Positions 34,479-43,494 of a DNA stretch of 64,000 nt are shown here, in pieces. Position numbers and translations under genes: made by a program. Origin of the DNA: Chitinophagales bacterium (GTDB lineage: Bacteria; Bacteroidota; Bacteroidia; Chitinophagales; Saprospiraceae); contig JAAFJY010000003.1 of the NCBI GenBank assembly GCA_013299105.1, positions 278,279 to 342,278 on the forward strand, read 5' to 3'. A model generated the notes under the pieces. That model was given only the letters and a program-made list of their open reading frames with translations, had not been told where the DNA came from and did not search any database. Numbering within the stretch: the stretch's first letter is position 1; each line of letters opens with the position of its first letter.

Positions 34479-35942
34479 TCACTCCACCATTACCCAAGTG
34501 TCCTTCGATCCCCCGCCTTGGCTGGAATTGACGATCAGGCTGCCTTCTTGCAAAGCTACCCGCGACAGGCCACCCGGCAAAACATATTCCCGATCCTTGC
34601 CCGTGAGGGTAAAGGTGCGCAAGTCAATGTGCCGGGGCTCAAAACGCTCCTTGCCCTCGATGTAAGTGGAATGCACCGAAAGCGACATGCGCGGCTGGGC
34701 GATGTAATTGCGTGGATCGGCCTGGATTTGTTTTTTCACGTCCTCCTGTTCGGCTTTGCTCAAGAGGTTGCAGACCAATACGCCATAGCCGCCCGACATG
34801 TCCACGGGTTTTACCACCAATTCATCCAAGTGTTCGAGCACGTATTGGAGGTCTTGAGGCTTTTCACACAAATAAGTAGGAACGTTTGGAATCTTTGGCT
34901 CTTCGCTCAAGTAGTAGCGAATCATATCCGGTACGTAGGAGCAAATGGCTTTGTCATCAGCTACCCCAGTTCCAGGAGCATTCACGATCGTGATATTGCC
35001 TGCACGATAAGCTGCAATGATGCCAGGTACGCCCAAAACCGAGTCTCGGCGGAAAACCAGTGGATCGAGGAAGGCGTCGTCGATGCGGCGATACAAGACG
35101 TGCAGCTGTTTTTCGCCGTGCAAGGTTTTCATGTATACCTTATTGTCTTTGGTAATCAAGTCGCTGCCCTCTACTAATTCAATGCCCATGGCTTGGGTCA
35201 AAAAAGTATGCTCAAAATAAGCCGAATTGAACGCACCGGGCGTCAACAATGCACAGGTGGGATCGTCGATGCCTTCTGGGGCCACCGATTTCAAGGTCAA
35301 CAATAACTCGTGGGCGTATTCATTGACTTGAGCGACTTGCGACCAACGGAAAAAATTGGACAAAGTGCGCTTCATCGCATCGCGGTTGCTGAGTACATAA
35401 CTCACACCGGATGGGCTGCGCAGGTTGTCTTCGAGCACATAATATTCGCCGTCGGAGTGCCGAATGAGGTCGGTACCAGAAATGTGACAATAAACCCCTC
35501 CCACGGGCCGGATGTTGACCATTTCTTGGCAAAAATGCGGCGAAGTATGGACCAGAGAAGCTGGGACGATGCCGTCCTTGAGTATTTTTTTGTCCCCGTA
35601 AATGTCCTTGATGAACATATTCAGCGCCTGGTTGCGCTGTTTGAGGCCTTCGTCCAGGCGTTTCCAATCGCTGGCCGAGATGATGCGTGGGAAAAGGTCA
35701 AAAGGAAAGATCTGCTCGGCACCCTTGTGGCCATCCTTGTACACCGCATAGGTGATGCCTTGGTTGAGAAAGGCTTGCTTGGCATAGTCATTCAGCCTGC
35801 GGAAAGTTTCCAGGTCCATGTTGTTGAACTTGCCAAATACATTTTGGTACAAGGGTTTTATTTGCCCTTCATTGGCAAAAACCTCGTCAAAAAAACGGGC
35901 ATCGAATGGATAATTGTCAAACAAGGTATGGTTTTCGGTCAT
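34479..35942 (-). CDS. Circularly permuted ATP-grasp type 2 protein
   Basis: The ATG at 35942 (MTENHTLFDNYPFDARFFDE) gives 487 residues. It belongs to COG2308 (DUF404/DUF407, CP_ATPgrasp_2): DLFPRIISASDW, NQALNMFIKDIYGDKKIL, IRPVGGVYCHISGTDLIRH, YYVLEDNLRSPSGVSYVLSNR, ALLTPGAFNSAYFEH, KPVDMSGGYGVLVC, and SRVALQEGSLIVNSSQGGGSKDTWV at the end. ATP-grasp enzymes join a carboxylate to an amine via acyl phosphate. The substrate of this group is not known. First gene of a pair with the alpha-E protein, divergent from the transglutaminase/DUF2126 gene. Confidence 0.9.
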   Translation of the reverse strand: MTENHTLFDNYPFDARFFDEVFANEGQIKPLYQNVFGKFNNMDLETFRRLNDYAKQAFLNQGITYAVYKDGHKGAEQIFPFDLFPRIISASDWKRLDEGLKQRNQALNMFIKDIYGDKKILKDGIVPASLVHTSPHFCQEMVNIRPVGGVYCHISGTDLIRHSDGEYYVLEDNLRSPSGVSYVLSNRDAMKRTLSNFFRWSQVAQVNEYAHELLLTLKSVAPEGIDDPTCALLTPGAFNSAYFEHTFLTQAMGIELVEGSDLITKDNKVYMKTLHGEKQLHVLYRRIDDAFLDPLVFRRDSVLGVPGIIAAYRAGNITIVNAPGTGVADDKAICSYVPDMIRYYLSEEPKIPNVPTYLCEKPQDLQYVLEHLDELVVKPVDMSGGYGVLVCNLLSKAEQEDVKKQIQADPRNYIAQPRMSLSVHSTYIEGKERFEPRHIDLRTFTLTGKDREYVLPGGLSRVALQEGSLIVNSSQGGGSKDTWVMVE

Positions 35943-36273
35943 AGGTTCTCGTTTCAAAGTCAGCGCAGTTGGCCTGACCACACAAAGTTGTCCAACACAA
36001 TTTTGTGTAATTGGGAAAAGGTTCTTGCTCAAAAGTATTAAATTTTGATAAATAAGCAATAATTTTGCAAAAAATTTGCATTTTCGTCAATGCTTCAGGC
36101 ATGGCGTTAAACGATCAGCAAATTTTCAGGCTTTTTGTTCGTATAGTGGCTAAACTTTAGGTTTATTTTTGTTTTGCCAAATATAATTGAGTAATAAGCT
36201 TGTAAAGTTGTTAGTTGTTTGGAATCGAAGCATGAGCTTCTTCATGCATCACCCCAAAAATACTTCCTGATTT
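35943..36273. other. Divergent promoter region of the ATP-grasp / amidoligase cluster
   Basis: 331 bases between the ATP-grasp and transglutaminase/DUF2126 starts, AT-rich, presumably with promoters in both directions. A -7-like TATTTTTG is at 36164-36171. No repeat element has entered it. Confidence 0.5.
36164..36171 (+). promoter_or_regulatory. -7-like promoter box TATTTTTG
   Basis: Perfect TAnnTTTG, 102 bases upstream of the transglutaminase/DUF2126 start. Distance is long and no -33 box at normal spacing is visible. Confidence 0.25.
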
Positions 36274-39200
36274 ATGGCCATCAAAGTTGCAATTCGGCAC
36301 AGTACCCATTACGATTACGATCGTTTGGTAACGCTTTCTCCCCAAACCATCCGTTTGCGCCCCGCTGCGCATTCGCGTACCCAGATTGCAGCCTATTCCC
36401 TCAAGATTCAACCCGAAGGGCATTTCATCAACTGGCAGCAAGACCCCTTTGGCAATTTCTTGGCACGGGTTTCTTTTCCTGAACAAGTAAGGTGTTTTCA
36501 CATTGATGTGGAAGTGATCGCCGAATTGCAGCCCGTCAACCCTTTTGATTTTTTTCTGGAAGAATATGCCCAAACATTTCCGTTCAAATACGATGAGCAA
36601 CTTCAAAAAGAGCTCTCCCCCTACCTTGAAATCGTCGAATCGGGGCCACTCTTAAAGGCATTTGTCGCGCAATGCAAGCAATTTGAAGGCAGCCGCAGCG
36701 TCGATTTTCTGGTCAGTGTCAACCAGGCTTTGAACAGTAAAATCAACTATACCATCCGCATGGAACCAGGTATCCAAACCTGCGAACAAACCTTGGGTAC
36801 TGCCCTGGGTTCTTGTCGTGATTCGGGTTGGGTACTGGTGCAGGTATTGCGGCATTTTGGCCTGGCAGCGCGTTTTGTATCTGGCTATCTGGTGCAACTA
36901 AAAGCCGATCAAAAAGCCCTGGATGGCCCTTCTGGCCCGGAGGCGGACTTTACGGACCTGCACGCTTGGACCGAGGTATTTATTCCTGGGGCTGGTTGGA
37001 TTGGTTTGGACCCAACATCGGGGCTATTGGCCGAGGCCGGGCATATTCCCTTGGCTTGTACACCAGATCCGGTCAGTGCAGCCGCCATCAGCGGCGCTCT
37101 GACCAATGCAGAAATCACTTTCAATTTTTCCAATACCGTAGAGCGAATCCACGAAGACCCAAGGGTTAGCAAGCCTTACAGCGCTGACCAATGGAGCAAA
37201 ATCCTGGCCTTGGGGCACAAAGTGGACGAGCACCTGCAAAAGGGCGATGTGCGCATGACCATGGGTGGCGAACCCACCTTCGTTTCAGTCGATGACATGG
37301 AATCGGCCCAGTGGAATGGTGCCGCCGATGGTCCCGACAAGCGCCGCCTGGGCAATGACTTGCTGCTGAAACTCAAAGCCGATTTTGGTGCGAATGGCCT
37401 CACCCATTATGGCATGGGCAAGTGGTATCCTGGCGAGCCGATTCCGCGCTGGGCTTATACCTTGTTTTGGCGAAAAGATGGGAAGGCCATGTGGCGAAAC
37501 CCCGCCTTATTGGCCGACATCAACAAAGATTACGGCTTTAAGCACCCCCAAGCCGAGCAATTTGCCATTGAATTGGCCCGCTACTTGGGCGTAAATCCCG
37601 AAAACCGTTCTCCAGCCTTTGAAGATGCCTTCTACTTTTTATGGGAGGAAGGCAATTTGCCCAAGAATTTCGACCTGTCCAAAGTCAACCTACACGACAA
37701 AGTTGAAAGAAGAACCCTGCTCGAAGTACTTGACAAAGGCATGAACAATCCGGTGGGTTTTGCCCTGCCCCTGGGCTGGAATCGCGATACCAATGCCTGG
37801 TGGAGTTGCACTTGGGATTTTGGTCGAGGGCAATTGTTCCTGCTGCCAGGTAATTCGCCGATGGGGCTGCGCATTCCGCTGGATCGACTGCCCGAATTGG
37901 CCCCAGAGCAACAGGAAGCGCCCCTGGAACGCAGCCCATTTGAAGAAGTTGGGCCACTCGAAACTTACCATGAGAAAGTGAAAGCCCGGTACCACCAACC
38001 CGCAGACGAAAGCATCCCGACTATAATCACTAACCCTAAGGTTTATGCTGCGGAGGAAATTGATGAAGAGGAAGCAACGTTCAAGGACCCCAATTATCTC
38101 ATCAAAAAGCGCAAAGAGGCCGAGGAAAAAGACGATTCCCGTCCTAGCAAACTGATGGTGACCCTCAAAACTGCCGTCTGCGTGGAGGCGCGGGAGGGCA
38201 AAATCTACATTTTTATGCCGCCTTGCGAGCTGATCGAGCACTACCTGGACCTTTTGGCCGCAGTAGAAGCGACTGCCGAACAGCTGAAAATGCCCATCGT
38301 CATCGAAGGATACGAGCCACCTTACGACAAAAGGGTGGATAAAATGGCTGTGACCCCCGATCCTGGTGTTTTGGAAATCAACATCCATCCGGCCAAGAGC
38401 TGGAAAGAGGTTTTGCACAACTACGATACCCTTTTTGAAGCTGCACGAGAGTGCCGCTTGGGAGCCGAAAAATTCATGCTTGATGGCAAACACACGGGCA
38501 CGGGCGGCGGCAACCACATCACCATCGGCGGTACCAGTCCGGCTGACAGTCCCTTGTTGCGCAGGCCTGATTTGCTGCGCAGTATGTTGTGTTTTTGGCA
38601 AAACCATCCCGGCTTGAGCTACTTGTTTTCCACTGCTTTCATCGGGCCAACCAGCCAATCGCCAAGGGTGGATGAAGGCCGTCAAGAAATGCTCTACGAA
38701 TTGGAAATCGCTTTTGATCAAATTCCGGAGCCAGGCGAAAAAGAGTTGCCTTACTGGCTGACTGACCGCATTTTCCGCAATTTGCTGGTCGACATCACGG
38801 GCAACACCCACCGGGCCGAGTTTTGTATCGATAAATTGTACCGCCCCGATTCTTCTTCAGGCCGCTTGGGAATTTTGGAATTGCGGGCTTTTGATATGCC
38901 CCCCAGCAAGGAAATGTGCCTGGTGCAACTCTTGTTCATCCGCACGCTTGTTGCCTGGTTTTGGGAAAAACCTTACCGCCAAAAGCTGGTTCGTTGGGGC
39001 ACTGAACTACACGATAAATTTTTGCTGCACCACTACGTTCGCGAAGATCTTAGGGATGTTTGTGCACAATTGCAGGCCGATGGTTTCCATTTCAAGGTCG
39101 AGTGGCTGGAGCCTTTTTTTGAGTTTCGTTTTCCTTTCCTGGGGCGTGTACAAGTCGGAGACGTGGGCATCAGCTTGCGCAGTGCCATCGAGCCCTGGAA

Positions 39201-39744
39201 CGTTTTGGGCGAAGAAATGAGCAATTCAGGCACTTCTCGATTCGTCGATTCGTCGCTGGAACGCGTGGAAGTTCGGGTGACGGGCATCAATACCGACCGC
39301 TACAACCTGCTTGTGAACCGCATCAAAGTGCCCTTGCGCCCCACGGGCATTCACGGCGAGTACGTATCGGGCATCCGCTACAAAGCTTGGACACCGTCGA
39401 GTGCCCTGCATCCAACCCTAGAGGTAGATGTGCCGCTGACCATCGACCTGTACGACACTTGGAATAAACGTTCGATAGGTGGCTGTACTTATTATGTTTC
39501 TCATCCAGGTGGGCGAGCCTATGCCACGTTTCCGATCAATAGTTTTGAAGCCGAAGGCCGCCGCATCAGTCGCTTCTGGGATTTTGGCCACTCGCAGGCC
39601 GCTCAAACCATTAACTTGCTTACTTCGGGGCCGGAACGCAGGGTGCAGACCTTTGAAGCGAGGGAACTGGAAGGACCGATTGAGATTTTACCAGCGCTGG
39701 AGAGCAACTGGAGTTTGGACTTGCGGAGAAAGAGGGCGTTTTGA
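36274..39744 (+). CDS. Transglutaminase-like / DUF2126 putative amidoligase fusion
   Basis: 1156 residues. Residues 1-~290 are a bacterial transglutaminase-like protein: N-terminal beta-domain (IRHSTHYDYDRLVTLSPQTI) and a papain-like core with Cys181 in GSCRDSGW, His230 in DLHAWTEVF and Asp246 in GLDPTSG. The remaining ~850 residues are DUF2126, described in Pfam as a putative amidoligase: MTMGGEPTFVS, WYPGEPIPRWAY, DGKHTGTGGGNHITIGG, HRAEFCIDKLYRPDSSSGRLG, ELRAFDMPPSKEM. A cleft pairing a thiol acyl-transferase with an ATP-dependent ligase fits peptide tailoring. A 7-bp GC stem (39782-39798) follows the gene. Confidence 0.9.
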   Translation: MAIKVAIRHSTHYDYDRLVTLSPQTIRLRPAAHSRTQIAAYSLKIQPEGHFINWQQDPFGNFLARVSFPEQVRCFHIDVEVIAELQPVNPFDFFLEEYAQTFPFKYDEQLQKELSPYLEIVESGPLLKAFVAQCKQFEGSRSVDFLVSVNQALNSKINYTIRMEPGIQTCEQTLGTALGSCRDSGWVLVQVLRHFGLAARFVSGYLVQLKADQKALDGPSGPEADFTDLHAWTEVFIPGAGWIGLDPTSGLLAEAGHIPLACTPDPVSAAAISGALTNAEITFNFSNTVERIHEDPRVSKPYSADQWSKILALGHKVDEHLQKGDVRMTMGGEPTFVSVDDMESAQWNGAADGPDKRRLGNDLLLKLKADFGANGLTHYGMGKWYPGEPIPRWAYTLFWRKDGKAMWRNPALLADINKDYGFKHPQAEQFAIELARYLGVNPENRSPAFEDAFYFLWEEGNLPKNFDLSKVNLHDKVERRTLLEVLDKGMNNPVGFALPLGWNRDTNAWWSCTWDFGRGQLFLLPGNSPMGLRIPLDRLPELAPEQQEAPLERSPFEEVGPLETYHEKVKARYHQPADESIPTIITNPKVYAAEEIDEEEATFKDPNYLIKKRKEAEEKDDSRPSKLMVTLKTAVCVEAREGKIYIFMPPCELIEHYLDLLAAVEATAEQLKMPIVIEGYEPPYDKRVDKMAVTPDPGVLEINIHPAKSWKEVLHNYDTLFEAARECRLGAEKFMLDGKHTGTGGGNHITIGGTSPADSPLLRRPDLLRSMLCFWQNHPGLSYLFSTAFIGPTSQSPRVDEGRQEMLYELEIAFDQIPEPGEKELPYWLTDRIFRNLLVDITGNTHRAEFCIDKLYRPDSSSGRLGILELRAFDMPPSKEMCLVQLLFIRTLVAWFWEKPYRQKLVRWGTELHDKFLLHHYVREDLRDVCAQLQADGFHFKVEWLEPFFEFRFPFLGRVQVGDVGISLRSAIEPWNVLGEEMSNSGTSRFVDSSLERVEVRVTGINTDRYNLLVNRIKVPLRPTGIHGEYVSGIRYKAWTPSSALHPTLEVDVPLTIDLYDTWNKRSIGGCTYYVSHPGGRAYATFPINSFEAEGRRISRFWDFGHSQAAQTINLLTSGPERRVQTFEARELEGPIEILPALESNWSLDLRRKRAF

Positions 39745-39781
39745 GTTATGGATTATGAGTTATGAGTTGGGGGCTCGCTGG

Positions 39782-39798
39782 GGGGCAGTCGCTGCCCC
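39782..39798 (+). terminator. Candidate terminator stem after the DUF2126 gene
   Basis: Seven perfect GC-rich pairs (GGGGCAG / CTGCCCC) with a three-base loop, 38 bases after the stop, followed only by TTATT. Weak T-tract, so moderate support. Confidence 0.4.
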
Positions 39799-39843
39799 TT
39801 ATTCACATCCATCATCAATCCAGAGGCTTGCATCAAAAACAGG

Positions 39844-39904
39844 TTTCCTGAATACATGAATGCGAGTTGGGTACTATCAAACTCGCATTCATGTATTCAG
39901 GAAA
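39844..39904. repeat. Perfect 25-bp inverted repeat
   Basis: Arms 39844-39868 and 39880-39904 are exact reverse complements around an 11-base loop. The sequence is not low complexity (each arm contains CCTGAATACATGAATGCGAG). No T-tract follows, so it is not a normal terminator. Confidence 0.95.
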
Positions 39905-40397
39905 ACGCCCCAGAGGTAACTTACCAAGGCTTCTTATTGGGTTTCAAGTGGTGATTCAAAATGAGGTTGTTCAGGTCATTTAGCTCCAAAGCTTTTTGAC
40001 TTACGACTTACGAGTGACAACTCACGACTTACGAAGTAAGGCTTCGATTTAAAATTTGTGAGTGCATCAAATCATCATTTTCACGATTCAAGTTTTCCCA
40101 ATAGCATAACTGAGTAAATTTATTGCATTCCTGTAGCAGGCGAATAATAGTTTTAAATGATTGTATTTCAAATATTTGCGACGTAAACTAAGCTAAGATC
40201 AATTCAAATATACCAAACCGTGCAAACGGATGCCTAAGCACTAATGCATATTGCAAGCGAGCCCCCACTTCGTAAGTCGTAAGTCAACAAAAAGAACTTC
40301 GTAAATCCAAAATCTAACATAAGTTCAGGTCTAGGCGAACACCCAAGCCTCTTTCAACTTGAAACCCAACTTGAGTCTTTACCAATATTGATGAAGT

Positions 40398-40790
40398 TTA
40401 CACCAAGTCCTTGTCTTTCCATTTGGGTTCATCGTCCTTGCGATCGTCCTCAAAGTCATCGTCGTCATTTTTGCGATTGTCATTGAACCAATCATCGCCT
40501 CTGGGCCAACCAAATACTTTGACGTAGTGGAAAAACAGCCCAATTCCCCAAAAGAAAGCTACCGACATTGAGCCAAATGGGTTGCCATGCCGCATATTCT
40601 GGAACATGAAGAAGGCGTTGACTGCGATGTACCAAGTCAGGTGTTTGTAGAATTTTTCCTTTTCATGGTCATGCCTGGCCTGGCGGTATTCTCCCCACTC
40701 TTTTTCTCCCCAGCTTTCATTGGGTTTTTCATGGAAGAAATTATGGCCACAGTTGCGGTATTGATGGCGGTAGTATTTGTGCTTTTGCAT
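40398..40790 (-). CDS. 2TM domain protein
   Basis: 130 residues. A charged, His/Tyr-rich N-terminus, then two hydrophobic segments (WYIAVNAFFMFQNM and MSVAFFWGIGLFFHYVKVFG) separated by a short loop, ending in an acidic/Lys tail (DDDDFEDDRKDD). This is the 2TM domain (PF13239) found in many Bacteroidota, sometimes beside regulators. Role unknown. Transcribed alone on the minus strand. Confidence 0.75.
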   Translation of the reverse strand: MQKHKYYRHQYRNCGHNFFHEKPNESWGEKEWGEYRQARHDHEKEKFYKHLTWYIAVNAFFMFQNMRHGNPFGSMSVAFFWGIGLFFHYVKVFGWPRGDDWFNDNRKNDDDDFEDDRKDDEPKWKDKDLV

Positions 40791-41193
40791 ATCGTTGTCT
40801 TTTCACCAAAAATGCAGAAAAAAACCGCCTAAATGCAAGATTTATCGACGATCATAGCGAAATAATCGCGTGGATGGTCGAAAATGGGGGTTGAATTGTT
40901 TTTTAGTTAGGGGTTATGAGTTAGGGGTTATGAGTTGCAAGATAAGCTTCATAAACAACGTGAGTTCTGGGTAAGCAATGATTTTCAATGACTTGTATTC
41001 TTTTACGGGTGCAAAGTCGAGATTTTTGCATTTCAAAAATTCTAAACTGTGCAAACGAATACTCAAGTTACCTCAAAACCTGAGAGCGAGCGCCTACTTC
41101 GGAAGTCGGAAGTCAAAAATTCTGACTTCACAAATCCAGAACTTACGTTAAATATTAGCGCAAGCCCCCTCTTCTCAACCCCTCAACTTTAAT
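40791..41193. other. Gene-free stretch with degenerate repeats
   Basis: 403 bases, presumably leader of the 2TM gene on its left and the 3' side of the saccharopine dehydrogenase on its right. It has GAGTTAGGGGTTATGAGTTA-like repeats (40904-40940), an AAACTGTGCAAACG block shared with 40210-40230, and a GAGCGAGCGCCTACTTCGGA block shared with 40256-40270. No gene. Confidence 0.55.
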
Positions 41194-42528
41194 TCAAATC
41201 TTCTCATCCGATTCATGGAAAACGATCCCAAACTCCTTCAATTCCTCCAGTACTGGCTGGTAAACCTCACGCATGACGGGAATTTGCACTCCACGAGATT
41301 GGATTTTACCTTCCATCACCAACTTGACGAAGATTCCCATCGGCAGGCCAACAGTCTGAGCCATTGCGGTATCTTCCGCGTTTTTGCCCTTGAGCGACAT
41401 GCTTGAAAGAAACTGACGCTTTTCGCCTTTGAGGCTGTACTCAATTTCGTGGTGCATCACGATCATATCCTTGTCGCTGGCTTTGAGTTTCCATTTGTCG
41501 CGCAGCAGGTGCTCCAAGATCAGGGCTGGGGTAGCGTTGGGCAGTTTGATTTTTTTCTTGCTGAAGAGGCCCAACCAGTCTAGTTTTTCCATCACTGGCG
41601 AATCAATTTCTTCCCCCAGCATTTGGGCTATGCGCTCGCGTACTGAGCCACCGCTGTACTTGTTCACATAAGCATCCATGAGCTCATGGTAGGTGATTTC
41701 ACCTGAATGCAAGATCGGGAAATCGGCATCGGTCAAGCCAATTTGAATCAAGGCATCCCAGGCCTCACAAAAGCCTCTGCTGCGCAAGGTTCCCCTCAAA
41801 ATATTGGGAATATTGGCCAAACCATATACTTCGCGGTAGAGCAGCGAGTCGCGGTTGGCATAGGCTTCGAAGTTGCCAATATTGGCAATATTGATGTTGC
41901 GTTTTTCCTTGTACAAGCGGCTGTATGGAAGGTACCTGAGCTTGCCATCTTCGAGGTATTGAGCCGTTCCTTGGCCCGCCAACACCACGTTGCGAGGGTT
42001 CCAGGTGAACTTGTAATGCCAGGGATTGTCGTCGCTTTCAGGGGCGATCAAGCCACCGGTGAAAGAGCGAAAAGCCGTAATTTTGCCACCTTTGGCCTTG
42101 ATGGCGTCAATGGCTTGCATGGCCGACATGTGATCAATACCAGGGTCCAAGCCCATTTCACCCATGAAAATTAGCTCGCGGTCGCGTGCTTCATCGCCCA
42201 GTCGGTACATTTCTTGCGAAACATAGGAAGCGGTGATCAGGTGTTTTTTCAACTTTACACAATCGTGTCCTACTTCGAGGTGGAGGTGGGCAGGCAAAAG
42301 CGAAACCACCACGTCGGCTCTGCCGATCAATTCGCGGCGGTCGTTTACTTTCATCACATCCAGCCATACCGCACGGCCATTGGGGTGATTGTCTACTTTT
42401 TGCTGGGCGTTTTCCAATGCTGCATCGGCAACGGTGACGAACCAGTTGCGTTCTGCGGCAATTTTCAGTACGTATTTGATCAAAGCATTGGATGACAAAC
42501 CAGCTCCGATGATCAGGATACTTCTCAT
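41194..42528 (-). CDS. Saccharopine dehydrogenase (lysine catabolism type)
   Basis: The ATG at 42528 (MRSILIIGAGLSSNALIKYVL) gives 444 residues; the frame to 42576 adds 16. Rossmann GAGLSSN, VVVSLLPAHLHLEVGHDCVK, TASYVSQEMY, GEMGLDPGIDHMSAMQAID and FRSFTGGLIAPESDDNPWHYKFTWNPRNVVLAGQ segments are those of the L-glutamate-forming saccharopine dehydrogenase group rather than the short relative at 15939-16991. It would split saccharopine to glutamate and aminoadipate semialdehyde, or run the reverse. Confidence 0.88.
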   Translation of the reverse strand: MRSILIIGAGLSSNALIKYVLKIAAERNWFVTVADAALENAQQKVDNHPNGRAVWLDVMKVNDRRELIGRADVVVSLLPAHLHLEVGHDCVKLKKHLITASYVSQEMYRLGDEARDRELIFMGEMGLDPGIDHMSAMQAIDAIKAKGGKITAFRSFTGGLIAPESDDNPWHYKFTWNPRNVVLAGQGTAQYLEDGKLRYLPYSRLYKEKRNINIANIGNFEAYANRDSLLYREVYGLANIPNILRGTLRSRGFCEAWDALIQIGLTDADFPILHSGEITYHELMDAYVNKYSGGSVRERIAQMLGEEIDSPVMEKLDWLGLFSKKKIKLPNATPALILEHLLRDKWKLKASDKDMIVMHHEIEYSLKGEKRQFLSSMSLKGKNAEDTAMAQTVGLPMGIFVKLVMEGKIQSRGVQIPVMREVYQPVLEELKEFGIVFHESDEKI

Positions 42529-42661
42529 GTTTGGGTTATTTGGTGTAAAAACTTCTCCCAATTGCATTTCGGTCAAGTTTTTACTATTTGATTTGGTTTG
42601 GGCAGAATTGAAAAAGGGCAGAATGTAAAAATACGGAGGTAACCATGATCAAGCGCTTGAA

Positions 42662-43165
42662 ATGAACGTTAATGTAGACAAAACCCGCATCATGCAAGCA
42701 CTGAGTTTAAACATCCACTACCAGTTGTTCCCTACAATCGACGAACTTGCGGCCAAAGATAGACTTTTGCTGCACTGTGCCCAAGACTCTTTGGGGAAAT
42801 CTTACTCGCCCTACTCGCAATTCAAGGTGGGCGCGGCGATCCTGCTGACAAATGAAGTGATTTTACAAGGTGCCAATCAAGAGAATGCCTCCTATCCACT
42901 GTGCCTCTGTGCGGAACGCAATGCCATCGCTTTGGCCAATATTTTGCACCCTGAACAAGCCATTGCTACTTTGGCGGTGGTCGCGGCCAAAGACGACATT
43001 TTTGTATCGCCTTGTGGCGCTTGTCGGCAAGTGATCTGGGAAAATGAACAGCGCAGCGGCCAGGCGATTCGCTTACTGATCCAGGGACCTGCGGGCAGTT
43101 TTTATTTGTTCGATTCGATTAAAGCGCTTTTGCCTTTTGGTTTTTCTGGAAGTGATCTTGGGTGA
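42662..43165 (+). CDS. cdd: Cytidine deaminase
   Basis: 167 residues, about 30 longer than the smallest homotetrameric Cdd but with the same core: SPYSQFKVGAAI, CAERNA with zinc-ligand Cys83 and catalytic Glu85, PCGACRQVIWE with Cys118 and Cys121. It deaminates cytidine and deoxycytidine to the uracil nucleosides. Divergent from the saccharopine dehydrogenase, alone on the plus strand. An earlier in-frame Met at residue 11 cannot be excluded as start. Confidence 0.9.
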   Translation: MNVNVDKTRIMQALSLNIHYQLFPTIDELAAKDRLLLHCAQDSLGKSYSPYSQFKVGAAILLTNEVILQGANQENASYPLCLCAERNAIALANILHPEQAIATLAVVAAKDDIFVSPCGACRQVIWENEQRSGQAIRLLIQGPAGSFYLFDSIKALLPFGFSGSDLG

Positions 43166-43480
43166 GTTTTGTCTAAACCAGAATTCAGAGGATTACAGCA
43201 TTACAGCATTACTTGCGTGACGTTGACCAATCCAGAATTTGAAAGAATTTCAGAATTGGCCCGCTTTAATGCGAAGCGTTACACGGCGTGGTCATGTGCA
43301 ACTCATGTTTATCAAAAAAATCACGAGAACACAGTTCAGACAAAAGAGTTACACTTTAGTATTTCAGCTAAAATAAAATGGACGTATTTGCTTTTGAGGC
43401 TTAGCAAAAAAAGAACACAACTTTCTTTCAGTCAGTTGTTTATCTTTTTTTACCAACCCCAAATCCGTCCACCTTATTTT
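43166..43480. other. Gene-free stretch: element C core and hairpin A4
   Basis: 315 bases. 43174-43280 resembles the interior of element C (GTCTAAACCAGAATT, GCGTGACGTTGACCA, GAATTGGCCCGC) without its inverted ends; 43356-43494 is hairpin element A4. No gene. Confidence 0.65.
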
Positions 43481-43494
43481 TTATGCTCCCTTAG
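43356..43494 (-). mobile_element. Long-hairpin repeat family A, copy 4
   Basis: 139 bases in inverted orientation (TTAGTATTTCAGCTAAAATA to TTATGCTCCCTTAG). Its right border overlaps the end of the next minus-strand gene: the last codons and the TAA stop at 43481-43483 lie inside the element. Confidence 0.85.

Larger units (their letters stand above)
39745..40397. other. Gene-free stretch with hairpins and degenerate repeats
   Basis: 653 bases. It contains GAGTTATGA-like repeats (39744-39770), a GGGGCAG-TCG-CTGCCCC stem (39782-39798), a perfect 25-bp inverted repeat (39844-39904), and direct GACTTACGA-like motifs (40000-40045, 40270-40290). Parts resemble 33035-33220 and 40940-41150, so this appears to be built from old copies of the same repeats. 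I see no gene. Confidence 0.65.

Noticed and set aside
37690..38811. 373-residue minus-strand open frame
   Set aside because: Lies inside the DUF2126 gene on the opposite strand; codon-driven shadow without family similarity.
36274..39744. Frameshift or fusion artefact in the transglutaminase/DUF2126 gene
   Set aside because: The frame is continuous and this two-domain order is known for the family.
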